This document shows, in pieces, positions 51,647 through 59,878 of a stretch of 64,000 nucleotides of DNA; the stretch's first letter is position 1; each line of letters opens with the position of its first letter. The notes below the pieces were generated by a model. That model did not search any database. It saw nothing but the letters and a program-made list of their open reading frames with translations, and was not told where the DNA came from. Both the position numbers and the translations under genes were made by a program. Source of the DNA: an uncultured Shimia sp. (GTDB taxonomy: Bacteria > Pseudomonadota > Alphaproteobacteria > Rhodobacterales > Rhodobacteraceae); NCBI RefSeq assembly GCF_947498095.1, contig NZ_CANMJE010000002.1:372001-436000 (forward strand), given 5' to 3'.

Positions 51647-52492
51647 ATGATCCGAACTCTGGTCACAGCCGCCATCGTTGCGGTTACAGCAACACTGGCG
51701 CTCGCCGAGGGCCGGTGGACCTCTATTCCACAACCCGCGGCCATGCCCGAAACCTCAAACAGCGGAACGGCAGCGGTTAACGGTATTGAGATGTACTATG
51801 CCGTCTACGGCGAGGCAGAGGGCACGCCCATCCTGATGATTCACGGTGGATTGGCTCATGCCGATATCTGGAGCGCCCAAGTGGCCGATCTGATGGCAGA
51901 CTACAAAGTCATCGTCGCAGATACGCGTGGACACGGGCGATCAACCAACGATGGCAGCGACTACTCCTACGGGCTTTTGGCCTCGGATTACCTCGCGCTG
52001 ATGGATCATCTTGGCGTTGAAAAGGTGCATCTGGTGGGATGGTCTGATGGAGCCAATATTGGCTATTCGATCAGCCAGACAAATCCAGAAAGACTGGCCA
52101 CCCACTTTGCACATGCAGGCAACGTGACCTTAGATGGCATCGATCCGTCCGTTGAAACCAACGAGACCTTTGGCGCCTACGTCGGAGCTATGGCTGCGGA
52201 TTACGCCAAATTGTCCCCTACGCCCGAAGGGTTTGAGGATTTTCTGGGCGGTGTGGCAGCCATGTGGGGCACTGAAAAGCCGGGTGGCGTGGACGCACTG
52301 GGTTCGGTTCCTGTGAAAACCGTTGTTGTGCAAAGCCAGTATGACGAAGCCATTTTGATGGCGCACGCAGAGATGATTGCGTCAACAATTCCCGGTGCAA
52401 CTCTCGTGTTGCAGGAAAACGTGAGCCATTTCTCGATGTTCCAAGCACCGGACGAATACACGGCCGATATTAGGGCGTTCCTCGGAAATTGA
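51647..52492 (+). CDS. Secreted alpha/beta hydrolase
   Basis: A 281-residue exported hydrolase: Sec signal (1-20, ending ALA-EG), oxyanion loop HGG at 66-68, nucleophile S133 in GWSDGANIG, an Asp in SQYDEAIL and the catalytic His in NVSHFSMF. The fold is that of alpha/beta hydrolases of the epoxide hydrolase/esterase type. The ATG at 51647 is chosen for the GGAG Shine-Dalgarno. The divergent AraC gene suggests substrate-induced expression. Substrate unknown. Confidence 0.87.
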   Translation: MIRTLVTAAIVAVTATLALAEGRWTSIPQPAAMPETSNSGTAAVNGIEMYYAVYGEAEGTPILMIHGGLAHADIWSAQVADLMADYKVIVADTRGHGRSTNDGSDYSYGLLASDYLALMDHLGVEKVHLVGWSDGANIGYSISQTNPERLATHFAHAGNVTLDGIDPSVETNETFGAYVGAMAADYAKLSPTPEGFEDFLGGVAAMWGTEKPGGVDALGSVPVKTVVVQSQYDEAILMAHAEMIASTIPGATLVLQENVSHFSMFQAPDEYTADIRAFLGN

Positions 52493-52516
52493 TCCTGACG
52501 CGCAGCGACGAAACCA

Positions 52517-52549
52517 AAAAGGCCCGCCGGCAGAACGGCGGGCCTTTTC
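52517..52549. terminator. Bidirectional terminator
   Basis: GGCCCGCCG and CGGCGGGCC form a 9-base perfect stem with a 6-base loop, with AAAA on the left and TTTT on the right. It lies between the convergent hydrolase and MoxR genes and should stop both transcripts. Confidence 0.92.
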
Positions 52550-52569
52550 TAAAGGTCATGTTTGCAGCG

Positions 52570-53409
52570 TTAGCGTCCTGAGCGCGCCATAAAAGCCAGG
52601 CGTTCAAAGAGGTGCACGTCTTGTTCGTTCTTCAACAGGGCGCCGTGCAATTTGGGCAACGCATTGGCGCCATCGCGGGCAAGATCTTCGGCATCCAGGT
52701 CTTCGGCCAGCAGCAGCTTGAGCCAGTCCAATACTTCTGAAGTGGAAGGTTTCTTTTTCAGCCCTGGTTGTTCGCGAATCTCAAAGAACTGAGTCAGGGC
52801 CGTTGTCAGCAACTGCTCTTTAATGCCCGGGTGATGCACTTCGACAATGGCGCGCATCGTGTCGTGATCGGGAAAGCGGATGTAGTGAAAGAAACAACGG
52901 CGCAAAAAGGCGTCAGGCAGTTCTTTTTCATTGTTCGATGTGATGATCATGATCGGGCGATGTTTTGCCTTGATCGTCTCACCGGTCTCGTAGACATGGA
53001 ACTCCATCTTGTCGAGTTCCTGCAAAAGATCGTTAGGAAACTCAATATCGGCTTTGTCGATCTCATCAATCAGCAGGACGACTTTTTCGTCTGCTTCAAA
53101 GGCCTCCCAAAGCTTGCCTTTTTTGATGTAGTTCTTCACGTCATGGACGCGCTCTTCGCCCAGTTGGGAATCCCGTAGACGGCTGACGGCGTCGTATTCA
53201 TACAGGCCTTGTTGCGCTTTGGTGGTGGACTTGATGTTCCATTCGATCATGCGCAACCCCAACGCTTCTGAGACCTGACGGGCCAATTCCGTCTTGCCTG
53301 TACCGGGCTCGCCTTTGACCAGAAGCGGTCGTTCCAGCGCTACGGCTGCGTTGACTGCAACATTCAGATCGTCCGTCGCGACGTAGCTTTTCGTGCCTTC
53401 GAATTTCAT
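52570..53409 (-). CDS. MoxR-family AAA+ ATPase
   Basis: A 279-residue AAA+ ATPase with Walker A GEPGTGKT at 33-40, Walker B LLIDEIDKAD around D115-E116, sensor 1 ITSNNEKELPDAFLRRCF and arginine finger context. MoxR ATPases remodel or load metal into partner proteins together with VWA-domain proteins; the likely partner, the CoxE-like gene, is about 4 kb away on the same strand with intervening genes. A long 300-base gap separates it from the divergent dksA. Confidence 0.93.
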   Translation of the reverse strand: MKFEGTKSYVATDDLNVAVNAAVALERPLLVKGEPGTGKTELARQVSEALGLRMIEWNIKSTTKAQQGLYEYDAVSRLRDSQLGEERVHDVKNYIKKGKLWEAFEADEKVVLLIDEIDKADIEFPNDLLQELDKMEFHVYETGETIKAKHRPIMIITSNNEKELPDAFLRRCFFHYIRFPDHDTMRAIVEVHHPGIKEQLLTTALTQFFEIREQPGLKKKPSTSEVLDWLKLLLAEDLDAEDLARDGANALPKLHGALLKNEQDVHLFERLAFMARSGR

Positions 53410-53629
53410 AGGATGTTTCCTGCGCGTGCGTTCAAACTTTGGCGCACCCTAGTGCGTTTCTGAATTGACGTGAAGTCCCAGAAGTTTTGACGCTGCGAAC
53501 TAAGCAACAGTGGCCACCAGAGGTTGACAGTGACCAAAAAATTTGCGTTTTCCCAAAACGCTTTAATGAGGACAAAAATTCACCGCATTGCGACTTTAAG
53601 GGTAGTGACAATCTTCTGAAACAGGAGTA

Positions 53630-53644
53630 ATGCCGTGGCCATAG
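53630..53644 (+). CDS. Four-codon upstream ORF before dksA
   Basis: ATG-CCG-TGG-CCA-TAG encodes MPWP. It overlaps, in another frame, the AGGAG-supported GTG at 53635. The AGGAG is only 2 bases from this ATG, too close to be a good ribosome binding site for it, so translation is doubtful. It is listed because it sits in the leader of dksA. Confidence 0.25.
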   Translation: MPWP

Positions 53645-53709
53645 AGAAGGGGGGTCTGATGTCTGAAGGAAATTTAGCGACGGACGTTAGCCACATCGAG
53701 GGAGCAGAC

Positions 53710-54132
53710 ATGAAAGCTGAGAACTTCCTGCCCGACGACTACCGTCCCGCAGAAGATGAACCATTCATGAACGAGCGTCAGCTCGAGTATTTCCGCCGCA
53801 AACTGGTTGATTGGCGCGAAGAATTGCTGGATGGCAGCCGCGACACGATCGAGGGGCTTCAGGAAAGCACACGCAACATTCCTGACGTGTCAGATCGCGC
53901 CAGCGAAGAAACTGATCGTGCATTGGAACTGCGTACCCGTGACCGTCAGCGCAAGCTGGTTGCCAAAATTGATTCGGCTCTGCGCCGCATTGACGAAGGC
54001 GAGTATGGCTATTGCGACGTCACCGGTGAGCCGATCTCACTCAAGCGTTTGGACGCACGTCCGATTGCGACCATGAGCCTTGAGGCTCAGGAACGTCACG
54101 AGCGTCGTGAAAAGGTCCATCGCGACGATTGA
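53710..54132 (+). CDS. dksA: RNA polymerase-binding protein DksA (single-cysteine type)
   Basis: DksA acts with ppGpp in the RNA-polymerase secondary channel. The 140-residue form has a coiled coil with the tip residues D59, D62 and A64 (DVSDRA) and a degenerate zinc finger with one cysteine, C102 (YCDVTGEPIS). Single-cysteine DksA is known and functional in Rhodobacter sphaeroides. The frame is open upstream to GTG 53635 (AGGAG, good spacing) and ATG 53659 (GGGGGG); I chose the ATG at 53710 with GGGAG because it fits the family N-terminus. The true start, and so a 25-residue extension, is unresolved. A strong terminator follows. Confidence 0.88.
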   Translation: MKAENFLPDDYRPAEDEPFMNERQLEYFRRKLVDWREELLDGSRDTIEGLQESTRNIPDVSDRASEETDRALELRTRDRQRKLVAKIDSALRRIDEGEYGYCDVTGEPISLKRLDARPIATMSLEAQERHERREKVHRDD

Positions 54133-54161
54133 TCCTGGCGGATCATCACAAAGATACATTG

Positions 54162-54189
54162 CGCCGGGGTCTTTATCCCCGGCGTTTTT
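54162..54189 (+). terminator. dksA terminator
   Basis: CGCCGGGG and CCCCGGCG form an 8-base perfect stem with a 7-base loop, followed by TTTTT, 29 bases after the dksA stop. Confidence 0.92.
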
Positions 54190-54206
54190 CGTTTCAAAAG
54201 GCAGCT

Positions 54207-55382
54207 ATGAGTATTTCGGGCAAGAAAATCACCATTGTTGGCGGCGGTATTGGCGGCCTGACGGCGGCTTTAGCGCTTCAGGCGCGCGGCGCCAAGGTGA
54301 CCATTTTGGAACAAGCTCCGGCGATTACCGAAGTCGGTGCTGGCATTCAGGTCAGCCCCAACGGCTTTGCCGTGATGCAGGCGCTGGGGCTAGGTGACGC
54401 GTTTCGCGCGATTGCGGTTCGGGGGCAGGCAGTCGAATTACGCGACTATCGTGCCTCAAACCTGGTGGCGCGATTGGATCTCGGGCTGCTGCCCGAGGAC
54501 CAACCCTATTTTTTCATACACCGCGCTGATCTGGTTGACCTGTTGGCCGAGGCAGCGCGCGCCGCGGGCGTCCGTCTGCGGCTGTTGCAGCATGTAGAGA
54601 CTGTGAGGCCCGGCGTCGTGCCCGAAATCCAGATGACCAATGGCGCTGTGATGAAAGCTGATCTGGCGATCGGTGCGGATGGATTGCACTCTTACGTGCG
54701 CAAGGCACTGAACGGCACGATTGCCCCGTTCTTTACACGTCAGGTGGCTTGGCGGGCGACCATTCCCAATGACCTGAACCATCCGGCAGTTGCGCGTGTG
54801 CATATGGCGCCAAAACGGCACATGGTCAGTTACCCTTTGCGTGGTGGTGAACTCATCAATCTGGTGATGGTGCAGGAGCGCATGCAGTGGGCAGACGAAG
54901 GGTGGATGCACGAAGATGATCCTGCGAATTTGCGTGAAGCTTTTGCAGATTTTAGCGGTGAGGCTGCAAAAATGCTGGCGCGCGTGGACAAGGTCGGGCT
55001 TTGGGGGCTGTTCCGCCATCCTGTTGCTCCGAAGTGGATCGGCGAAAATGTTGCCATCCTAGGGGATGCTGCGCACCCCACGCTGCCGTTCATGGCCCAA
55101 GGGGCCGTTATGGCGATGGAAGATGCCTGGGTGCTGGCAGATGCTTTGGCCAAGGCCGATGATATGACTGTGGGTCTTGAATCGTATCAATCCCGTCGCG
55201 TTGAACGAGCCACCAAGGTGATCGAGACCGCCAGCGGAAATGCTTGGAAATACCACCTCAGTTTCCCACCTATTCGTATGGGTGCCCATCTGGGGCTGCG
55301 AGCGGTGTCCAAGCTGGCTCCAAAACGGCTATTGCAGCAGTTTGATTGGATCTATCGTCACGACGTGACAAAAGACAACTAA
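54207..55382 (+). CDS. FAD-dependent aromatic monooxygenase (PHBH/salicylate hydroxylase-like)
   Basis: A 391-residue class A flavoprotein monooxygenase. It has the dinucleotide motif IVGGGIGGLTAALAL at about 9-23, the DG motif region AIGADGLHSYVRKAL, and the GD motif VAILGDAAHPTLPFMAQGA. Family members hydroxylate phenolic compounds with NAD(P)H; salicylate or 3-hydroxybenzoate hydroxylases are the closest types, but the substrate is not set. The ATG at 54207 (MSISGKK) follows AAAGG; the upstream frame is inside the dksA terminator region. No other aromatic-degradation gene is adjacent. Confidence 0.87.
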   Translation: MSISGKKITIVGGGIGGLTAALALQARGAKVTILEQAPAITEVGAGIQVSPNGFAVMQALGLGDAFRAIAVRGQAVELRDYRASNLVARLDLGLLPEDQPYFFIHRADLVDLLAEAARAAGVRLRLLQHVETVRPGVVPEIQMTNGAVMKADLAIGADGLHSYVRKALNGTIAPFFTRQVAWRATIPNDLNHPAVARVHMAPKRHMVSYPLRGGELINLVMVQERMQWADEGWMHEDDPANLREAFADFSGEAAKMLARVDKVGLWGLFRHPVAPKWIGENVAILGDAAHPTLPFMAQGAVMAMEDAWVLADALAKADDMTVGLESYQSRRVERATKVIETASGNAWKYHLSFPPIRMGAHLGLRAVSKLAPKRLLQQFDWIYRHDVTKDN

Positions 55383-55487
55383 AGTCGGTTCAAACGCCTC
55401 TGCCCAAATCGACCTCAAACGTTTAGCACTTTGCCTTCTCGTGATCCGTGCTAGGTTTTGCGCAAGTCTTTGACAGAGGAGTGCCCA

Positions 55488-56198
55488 ATGACCCGTTTCT
55501 TGCTGAGTGTGTCCCTTATTTGCTTTTTACCCGGTATGGCCTCATCCGAAAGCCTTTGGAACAAGGTCAAGAAAGGCGCATCTGACGCCGGTACGGCGGT
55601 TGGCAATACAGCGAATGATGTGGGAACAGCGGTTGGTAACACGGCAAATGATGTCGGCACAGCCATCGATAACACGGTGTCTTCGACCTCTGAGATGCTT
55701 TCGGATGAGGCGACACCAGCTGAAACCCGCGCGCGTATTGACAGCGGGGCAACCAGAACCCTGGCAGCACTCCTGGCCGAGAACCCGCAGGCGCAAATCC
55801 TTTATGATCAGAGCTATGGGTATGCCGTGTTTGATGCGCGCCAAGTTGCTATTCTAGGGGCGGCGGCCGGGTATGGTCGTGGCGTTGCGGTCGTGAAAGA
55901 AAGCGGTGCGCGCTCATATATGAGCATGGGAACAGGGGGCCTCGGGGTGGCGTTTGGCATTGGGGGCTTTGAGCGGCAGATCGTGATCTTGTTCGAAACC
56001 GCCGGGCATTTTGATGATTTCGTGCGCAACGGTTATGACGCCACGGCCGAAGCCAGCAGCATGACGGGCAATGACAACGACATGGAACAAGCCCGCTTTG
56101 TCGAAGGTCGCTCGTTCTATTACCTATCCAAAAATGGTTGGCGCGTGGCTGCGACGGCAACAGGGACCAAGTACTGGCTCGACAATGACTTGAACTGA
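55488..56198 (+). CDS. SYLF/YSC84-domain exported protein
   Basis: A 236-residue protein with a Sec signal (about 1-20, MASSES cleavage region). After it, a short tandem repeat GTAVGNTANDV occurs twice and a third variant GTAIDNTVSS follows, about residues 36-64. The C-terminal SYLF (YSC84) domain (about 75-236) contains AAGYGRGVAVVKE and the GGLGVAFGIGGFERQIVILF region, a lipid-binding fold known from eukaryotic and bacterial proteins. The repeat looks like a flexible spacer. The ATG at 55488 has GAGGAG upstream. Envelope association is inferred. Confidence 0.85.
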   Translation: MTRFLLSVSLICFLPGMASSESLWNKVKKGASDAGTAVGNTANDVGTAVGNTANDVGTAIDNTVSSTSEMLSDEATPAETRARIDSGATRTLAALLAENPQAQILYDQSYGYAVFDARQVAILGAAAGYGRGVAVVKESGARSYMSMGTGGLGVAFGIGGFERQIVILFETAGHFDDFVRNGYDATAEASSMTGNDNDMEQARFVEGRSFYYLSKNGWRVAATATGTKYWLDNDLN

Positions 56199-56208
56199 TC
56201 CCGACGCA

Positions 56209-56988
56209 TTAGGCCGCCAACTCAACCCAGACCGGGACATGGTCTGAGGGCTTTTCACGTCCTCGGATTTCTTTGTCGATCTGGCAATCACGCAGCAGAT
56301 CGGCACATTGCGGGCTGAGCAGAAAGTGGTCGATACGAATGCCATCGTCACGGTTCCACGCCCCGGCCTGATAATCCCAGAAACTATAGTGACCGGCGCC
56401 GTGCACACGAGCGCGGAATGCCTCGGTGAAGCCAAGATTCATCAGACGCCGAAAGGCGGCGCGGCTTTCGGGTCGGGCAAGGGCGTCTTCCTGCCACGCC
56501 TCGGGGCGCCGGGCGTCTTCGTCTTGGGGGATGATGTTGTAGTCGCCGGCCATCAGGAAGGGTTCTTCCATCGCCAGCAGTTCCTGCGCGCGCGCGTGAA
56601 GCCGTTCCATCCAGGCAAGTTTATAGTCGTACTTGGGGCCGGGGCAGGGGTTGCCATTCGGCAGGTAGAGACCACAGACCCGCACAGGGACATCCCCCAT
56701 AACGGTAGCCTCGATCCAGCGGGCCTGTTCGTCGCTGTCATCGCCGGGCAGGCCGCGTGTGATGTCCTCCAGAGGGAGTTTTGACAGGATGGCGACGCCG
56801 TTAAAGGATTTTTGGCCGTGGGTTTCGACCTGATAGCCACGTTCTTCAAAGATTTCTCGCGGAAAAGCTTCGTCCACAGACTTAATCTCTTGGAGCAAAG
56901 CTACGTCAGGCTGCGCTTCATCCAGCCAGTCGGGTAGGGCGTTGATCCGCGCCTTGATGCCATTGATGTTAAATGTGGCGATTTTCAC
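56209..56988 (-). CDS. xth: Exodeoxyribonuclease III
   Basis: A 259-residue AP endonuclease/3' exonuclease of the xth family. Metal- and substrate-site residues are seen in FNINGIKARINAL (N-terminus), LLQEIKSVDEAFP, GLYLPNGNP and AGDYNIIPQDEDAR with the catalytic Asp-Asn, then the terminal IDHFLLS and SDHVPVW. It repairs abasic sites. It is convergent with the SYLF gene (10 bases apart) and divergent from the TSGL-repeat gene. Confidence 0.94.
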   Translation of the reverse strand: MKIATFNINGIKARINALPDWLDEAQPDVALLQEIKSVDEAFPREIFEERGYQVETHGQKSFNGVAILSKLPLEDITRGLPGDDSDEQARWIEATVMGDVPVRVCGLYLPNGNPCPGPKYDYKLAWMERLHARAQELLAMEEPFLMAGDYNIIPQDEDARRPEAWQEDALARPESRAAFRRLMNLGFTEAFRARVHGAGHYSFWDYQAGAWNRDDGIRIDHFLLSPQCADLLRDCQIDKEIRGREKPSDHVPVWVELAA

Positions 56989-57374
56989 GGCGCTCTCCCT
57001 GCTCAGATTTTGTTAAGATTTATCCTCACTCCGTGAGGAGAGACAAGCCACCGCGACGAGAGGAGTAGAGAATCTCTCGAGTCGGCAGTGCGATTCCGGG
57101 CTCGGATTCGGCATCCCCCCAGATAGATTCGGATACACTTTATGGTTGAGTTTTCGAAATGTGGCGAAAATGAGGCGCAAAAAAGGCGAAAAAATGCAGC
57201 CAGCAACATGCAAATAATTTAATTTAAAAACAGATGGTTGGGGGATTTGTGGTTCTGAGATTGAAATTGATCTAACACCAAATGCGAGAAAAATTATTTT
57301 GCAAACCCGTTTAACGTGCAAGCCTGAAGAGGCTCAAAACTTCAAAACGAAACCTAACTCGGAGGGTCTTTCTT
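56989..57374. other. 386-base divergent upstream region without a gene
   Basis: No ORF here is convincing on either strand. The region is A/T-rich at 57180-57330. It contains a hairpin CCTCAC/GTGAGG (57024-57038) near the xth side and a second GAGA/TCTC stem near 57070, and ends in a strong GGAGGG Shine-Dalgarno for the repeat gene at 57375. It presumably holds both promoters; I see no recognisable operator. Confidence 0.6.
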
Positions 57375-57812
57375 ATGCTCGCAAAAAAATCTGTTGAAAT
57401 GGTTAACGAAACCTTTGCAAACCGTGCGGTGCAGCGTTCTGGCACAAGCATTCATGACGGTATGAACACGGAAATGTTCACGTCTGGTCTATCGCCAGAG
57501 ATGGCACAGGACGCAATGGCCGGTGATGGCGCCGAGATGTTCACATCCGGCCTTGTACAAATGTACACCTCGGGCCTGGCCGCCACCGGCAGCGCAACAG
57601 AGGCCGGCGATGGCACCGATCTGTTCACGTCGGGACTGGTGGAAATGTACACTTCGGGCCTCGCGGCAACCGGCGATGCGGTGGAAACCGGCGAAGGCAC
57701 TGAAATGTTCACCAGCGGACTGGTGCAGATTTTTACGTCTGGTTTAGTGCCAACAGAAAAGGCCGAAGCCGAAGCGGGTGAAGGCAATGCGCTTTTCACC
57801 TCGGGCCTTTAA
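57375..57812 (+). CDS. [FY]TSGL-repeat protein, possible multi-core precursor peptide
   Basis: A 145-residue protein with eight copies of the pentapeptide [FY]TSGL, at residues 35-39, 56-60, 64-68, 84-88, 92-96, 112-116, 120-124 and 141-145 (the very C-terminus). Motifs come in pairs 8 residues apart, and the pairs repeat every 28 residues. Linkers are acidic and Gly/Ala/Thr-rich (AATGSATEAGDG). The N-terminal 31 residues are unique and could be a leader. There is no signal peptide, no membrane segment and no cysteine. Every copy uses different synonymous codons for TSGL, so the repeats are old and the peptide is conserved by selection. Function is unknown; precursor of a processed peptide is one reading. 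Strong GGAGGG Shine-Dalgarno. Confidence 0.8.
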   Translation: MLAKKSVEMVNETFANRAVQRSGTSIHDGMNTEMFTSGLSPEMAQDAMAGDGAEMFTSGLVQMYTSGLAATGSATEAGDGTDLFTSGLVEMYTSGLAATGDAVETGEGTEMFTSGLVQIFTSGLVPTEKAEAEAGEGNALFTSGL

Positions 57813-57831
57813 GACCGATTGCAACGGGAAC

Positions 57832-57851
57832 GGGGCGCCGAGAGACGCCCC
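57832..57851 (+). terminator. Weak hairpin between the repeat gene and the next gene
   Basis: GGGGCG and CGCCCC form a 6-base stem with an 8-base loop, 20 bases after the repeat-gene stop, without a U-run. It may lower expression of the downstream gene relative to the repeat protein. Confidence 0.4.
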
Positions 57852-57872
57852 CTCTATACCACGGTGACTGAC

Positions 57873-58907
57873 ATGACCAACATTGTTCAACTCAACGTCC
57901 CGTCCCAGCGGCAATCTCAGCCTGACCATCACGCGGCATTGATGGCCAGTTTTGCCAGCTACCGTCGGTTTGGTGACGATGTGTTCTGGCTTAAAGAAAA
58001 CGCCGAACTTCTGAACATTCTGGAATGTTCTGGGGCGTCGGCAAACGAAGTTGCGCTGGATGCCTATCGCGGCTTTTATGACAAGGGCGAAGACCGCCTG
58101 CGGTTCTTTCCGCAGTATTATCGGTTTCTCTTGTCGATCTGTTTGGATCTCGAAGACCTAGGAATGGATGGATCCAAAGGCGAAGAACTCACGAAATGGG
58201 TCTCAGAACAAGGGTTTGCGCACGCTGAACTTTCTGATCTTCAGCGCATGGAGGCGCGCCGCCTTATGGCACGTCGTGGATGTGACCCACTGGCAAATGA
58301 CAGCAGTCTCGAAGAACGGATGCGTCGTTTCATTGCCCGGTCTGCAACCTTTTCCATGCCCAACAAAAAGGCCGCCTATGAACTGACACATGCGGTTTTC
58401 TATCTCTCGGAATATGGTCGCAAAGACCCGCAGCTTGACGGTGACATACGTACCTCGCTGGAATTTACCGGGCTTTTGGCCTTTTTAGAACAAAACGCGG
58501 ATCTTTTGGCCGAGGTTTGCATCGCACTACGGTATGGCGGGTTTGACGTGCCAGTCGTCTGGGAAAACTGGTTGGTACGTCACACGCATCGCTTTGCGAT
58601 TGAGACCGGTGGCCAGACAACGCCGATGGACGGCTACCATGAATTTCTGGTTTGCAACTGGATGATGTCGGTCTGTGGTCACAAGAGTTTTGCCAAGCCG
58701 GTCAAATCCGAACGTATGGCGTTCTTCCGCCCTGACGGGGTTGCAGGTCCGCTGCGTGAATTGTCGGAATGCATGTATAAACTGCCTGATCGTTCCGGTG
58801 ATTGGGAGGTGATGCGCCGGGTCGTATTGGACCATCTCTCAGAGGATGCGCAGGCGGTTGTTGGCTGGGCTGAGACCTCCTGTGACAAATTTGGTGATTT
58901 TTTCTAA
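57873..58907 (+). CDS. Unrecognised, largely helical soluble protein
   Basis: A 344-residue protein starting at the ATG of MTNIVQLN (the frame is open 18 codons further up). It is predominantly alpha-helical with paired aromatic and Leu-rich helices (ILECSGASANEVALDAYRGF, FFPQYYRFLLSICLDLEDLG, KKAAYELTHAVFYLSEYGRK, CNWMMSVCGHKSF) and four scattered cysteines. No HExxH, radical-SAM, ATP-grasp, kinase or YcaO motif is visible. Position 61 bases after the TSGL-repeat gene suggests a partner of that protein. I cannot name the family. Confidence 0.7.
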   Translation: MTNIVQLNVPSQRQSQPDHHAALMASFASYRRFGDDVFWLKENAELLNILECSGASANEVALDAYRGFYDKGEDRLRFFPQYYRFLLSICLDLEDLGMDGSKGEELTKWVSEQGFAHAELSDLQRMEARRLMARRGCDPLANDSSLEERMRRFIARSATFSMPNKKAAYELTHAVFYLSEYGRKDPQLDGDIRTSLEFTGLLAFLEQNADLLAEVCIALRYGGFDVPVVWENWLVRHTHRFAIETGGQTTPMDGYHEFLVCNWMMSVCGHKSFAKPVKSERMAFFRPDGVAGPLRELSECMYKLPDRSGDWEVMRRVVLDHLSEDAQAVVGWAETSCDKFGDFF

Positions 58908-58945
58908 GGCTTTGCTCGCTCCGGTCGCTCAATGGCGGGGCACGC

Positions 58946-59869
58946 ATGACACGCTTTAACAATACAGCGCTCGTGGGCACCGGTTTGGCGGTGCTCTACA
59001 CGCTGATGATTTCCTCGGCAGACGCCATCACAAAGTTCATAGCCAAGGGCTATGCGGCACCTCAACTCTTTGCCCTGAGTGGTGCCATCGTGGTCGGCCT
59101 TGCCTGGGTATCGTCGCGGGCAGGGGGCACACGCCAACCCCTCAGAACCTCCTGCCCGCGCGCGATGGCTCTAAAGGCTGCCCTGACGATTGTTGGATCG
59201 GCCGCCTTTTTCTACGCATTTCGCTATCTTCCCTTTGCGGAAGTCTTTGTTTTCATTGGCTTGATGCCAATTTTTGCCGGGTTGTTTTCGGCACCAATAT
59301 TGTCTGAACACGTCCGCCCCATGGCCTGGGCTGCGCTGGCGGCGGGTTTTGTCGGTGTGCTGTGCCTGTTCCCCGCTGGGCTGTCTTCGGTGTCTTTTGG
59401 CCATGGCATCGCGCTGATCGCGTGCCTGTGCGGCACACTTTCAATGGTTCTGGCGCGCTATATTGGCCGTCACGAAGACAACGCCCTGTCACAGGTGCTG
59501 TTCACCAATCTTGCGCTGTCGATCTCAATGGCTCTTGTACTGCCGTTTGTTTTTGTGCCGATGCCTCTGAGCGATTTGGTCTGGGTCGCCGCTTATGCAG
59601 TGTTCTTGTTTGCCGCCCGCCGGCTTTTGGTGGTGTCGTTGCGTCTGTTAAAAGCCTACACGGTCACGCCGCTGATGAACTTGCAGTTTGTCTGGATGGT
59701 TGTGCTAGGCGCGGTGTTCTTTGGCGAGGTGCCCGCCACCAATATCTACCTTGGTGTGGCCATCGTCATTGGGTCAGGTGTGTTTCTGGTCTGGGATCAA
59801 ATGCAGCCGGATACACAGGTGTCCTTGCCACGTTTCTCTTGGATACGTCGCATAAGGTTTTCCAGATAA
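58946..59869 (+). CDS. DMT-superfamily (EamA) transporter
   Basis: A 307-residue, ten-helix membrane protein of the drug/metabolite transporter superfamily: two EamA repeats, the first with YTLMISSADAITKFIAKGY and FYAFRYLPFAEVFVFIGLMPIFAGLF, the second with SLRLLKAYTVTPLMNLQFVWMV and GEVPATNIYLGVAIVIGSGVFLVW. Family members export amino acids, metabolites or drugs. It is 38 bases after the unrecognised gene and may belong with it, but DMT genes also occur alone. Confidence 0.9.
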   Translation: MTRFNNTALVGTGLAVLYTLMISSADAITKFIAKGYAAPQLFALSGAIVVGLAWVSSRAGGTRQPLRTSCPRAMALKAALTIVGSAAFFYAFRYLPFAEVFVFIGLMPIFAGLFSAPILSEHVRPMAWAALAAGFVGVLCLFPAGLSSVSFGHGIALIACLCGTLSMVLARYIGRHEDNALSQVLFTNLALSISMALVLPFVFVPMPLSDLVWVAAYAVFLFAARRLLVVSLRLLKAYTVTPLMNLQFVWMVVLGAVFFGEVPATNIYLGVAIVIGSGVFLVWDQMQPDTQVSLPRFSWIRRIRFSR

Positions 59870-59878
59870 GAAATTGAA

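Noticed and set aside
54001-54060. Missing zinc-finger cysteines in DksA taken as a defect
   Set aside because: Single-cysteine DksA proteins are known from this bacterial group and the coiled-coil tip residues are intact.
57013-57321. 102-codon minus-strand frame upstream of the repeat gene
   Set aside because: Composition is not protein-like, it has no Shine-Dalgarno and lies in an A/T-rich promoter region.
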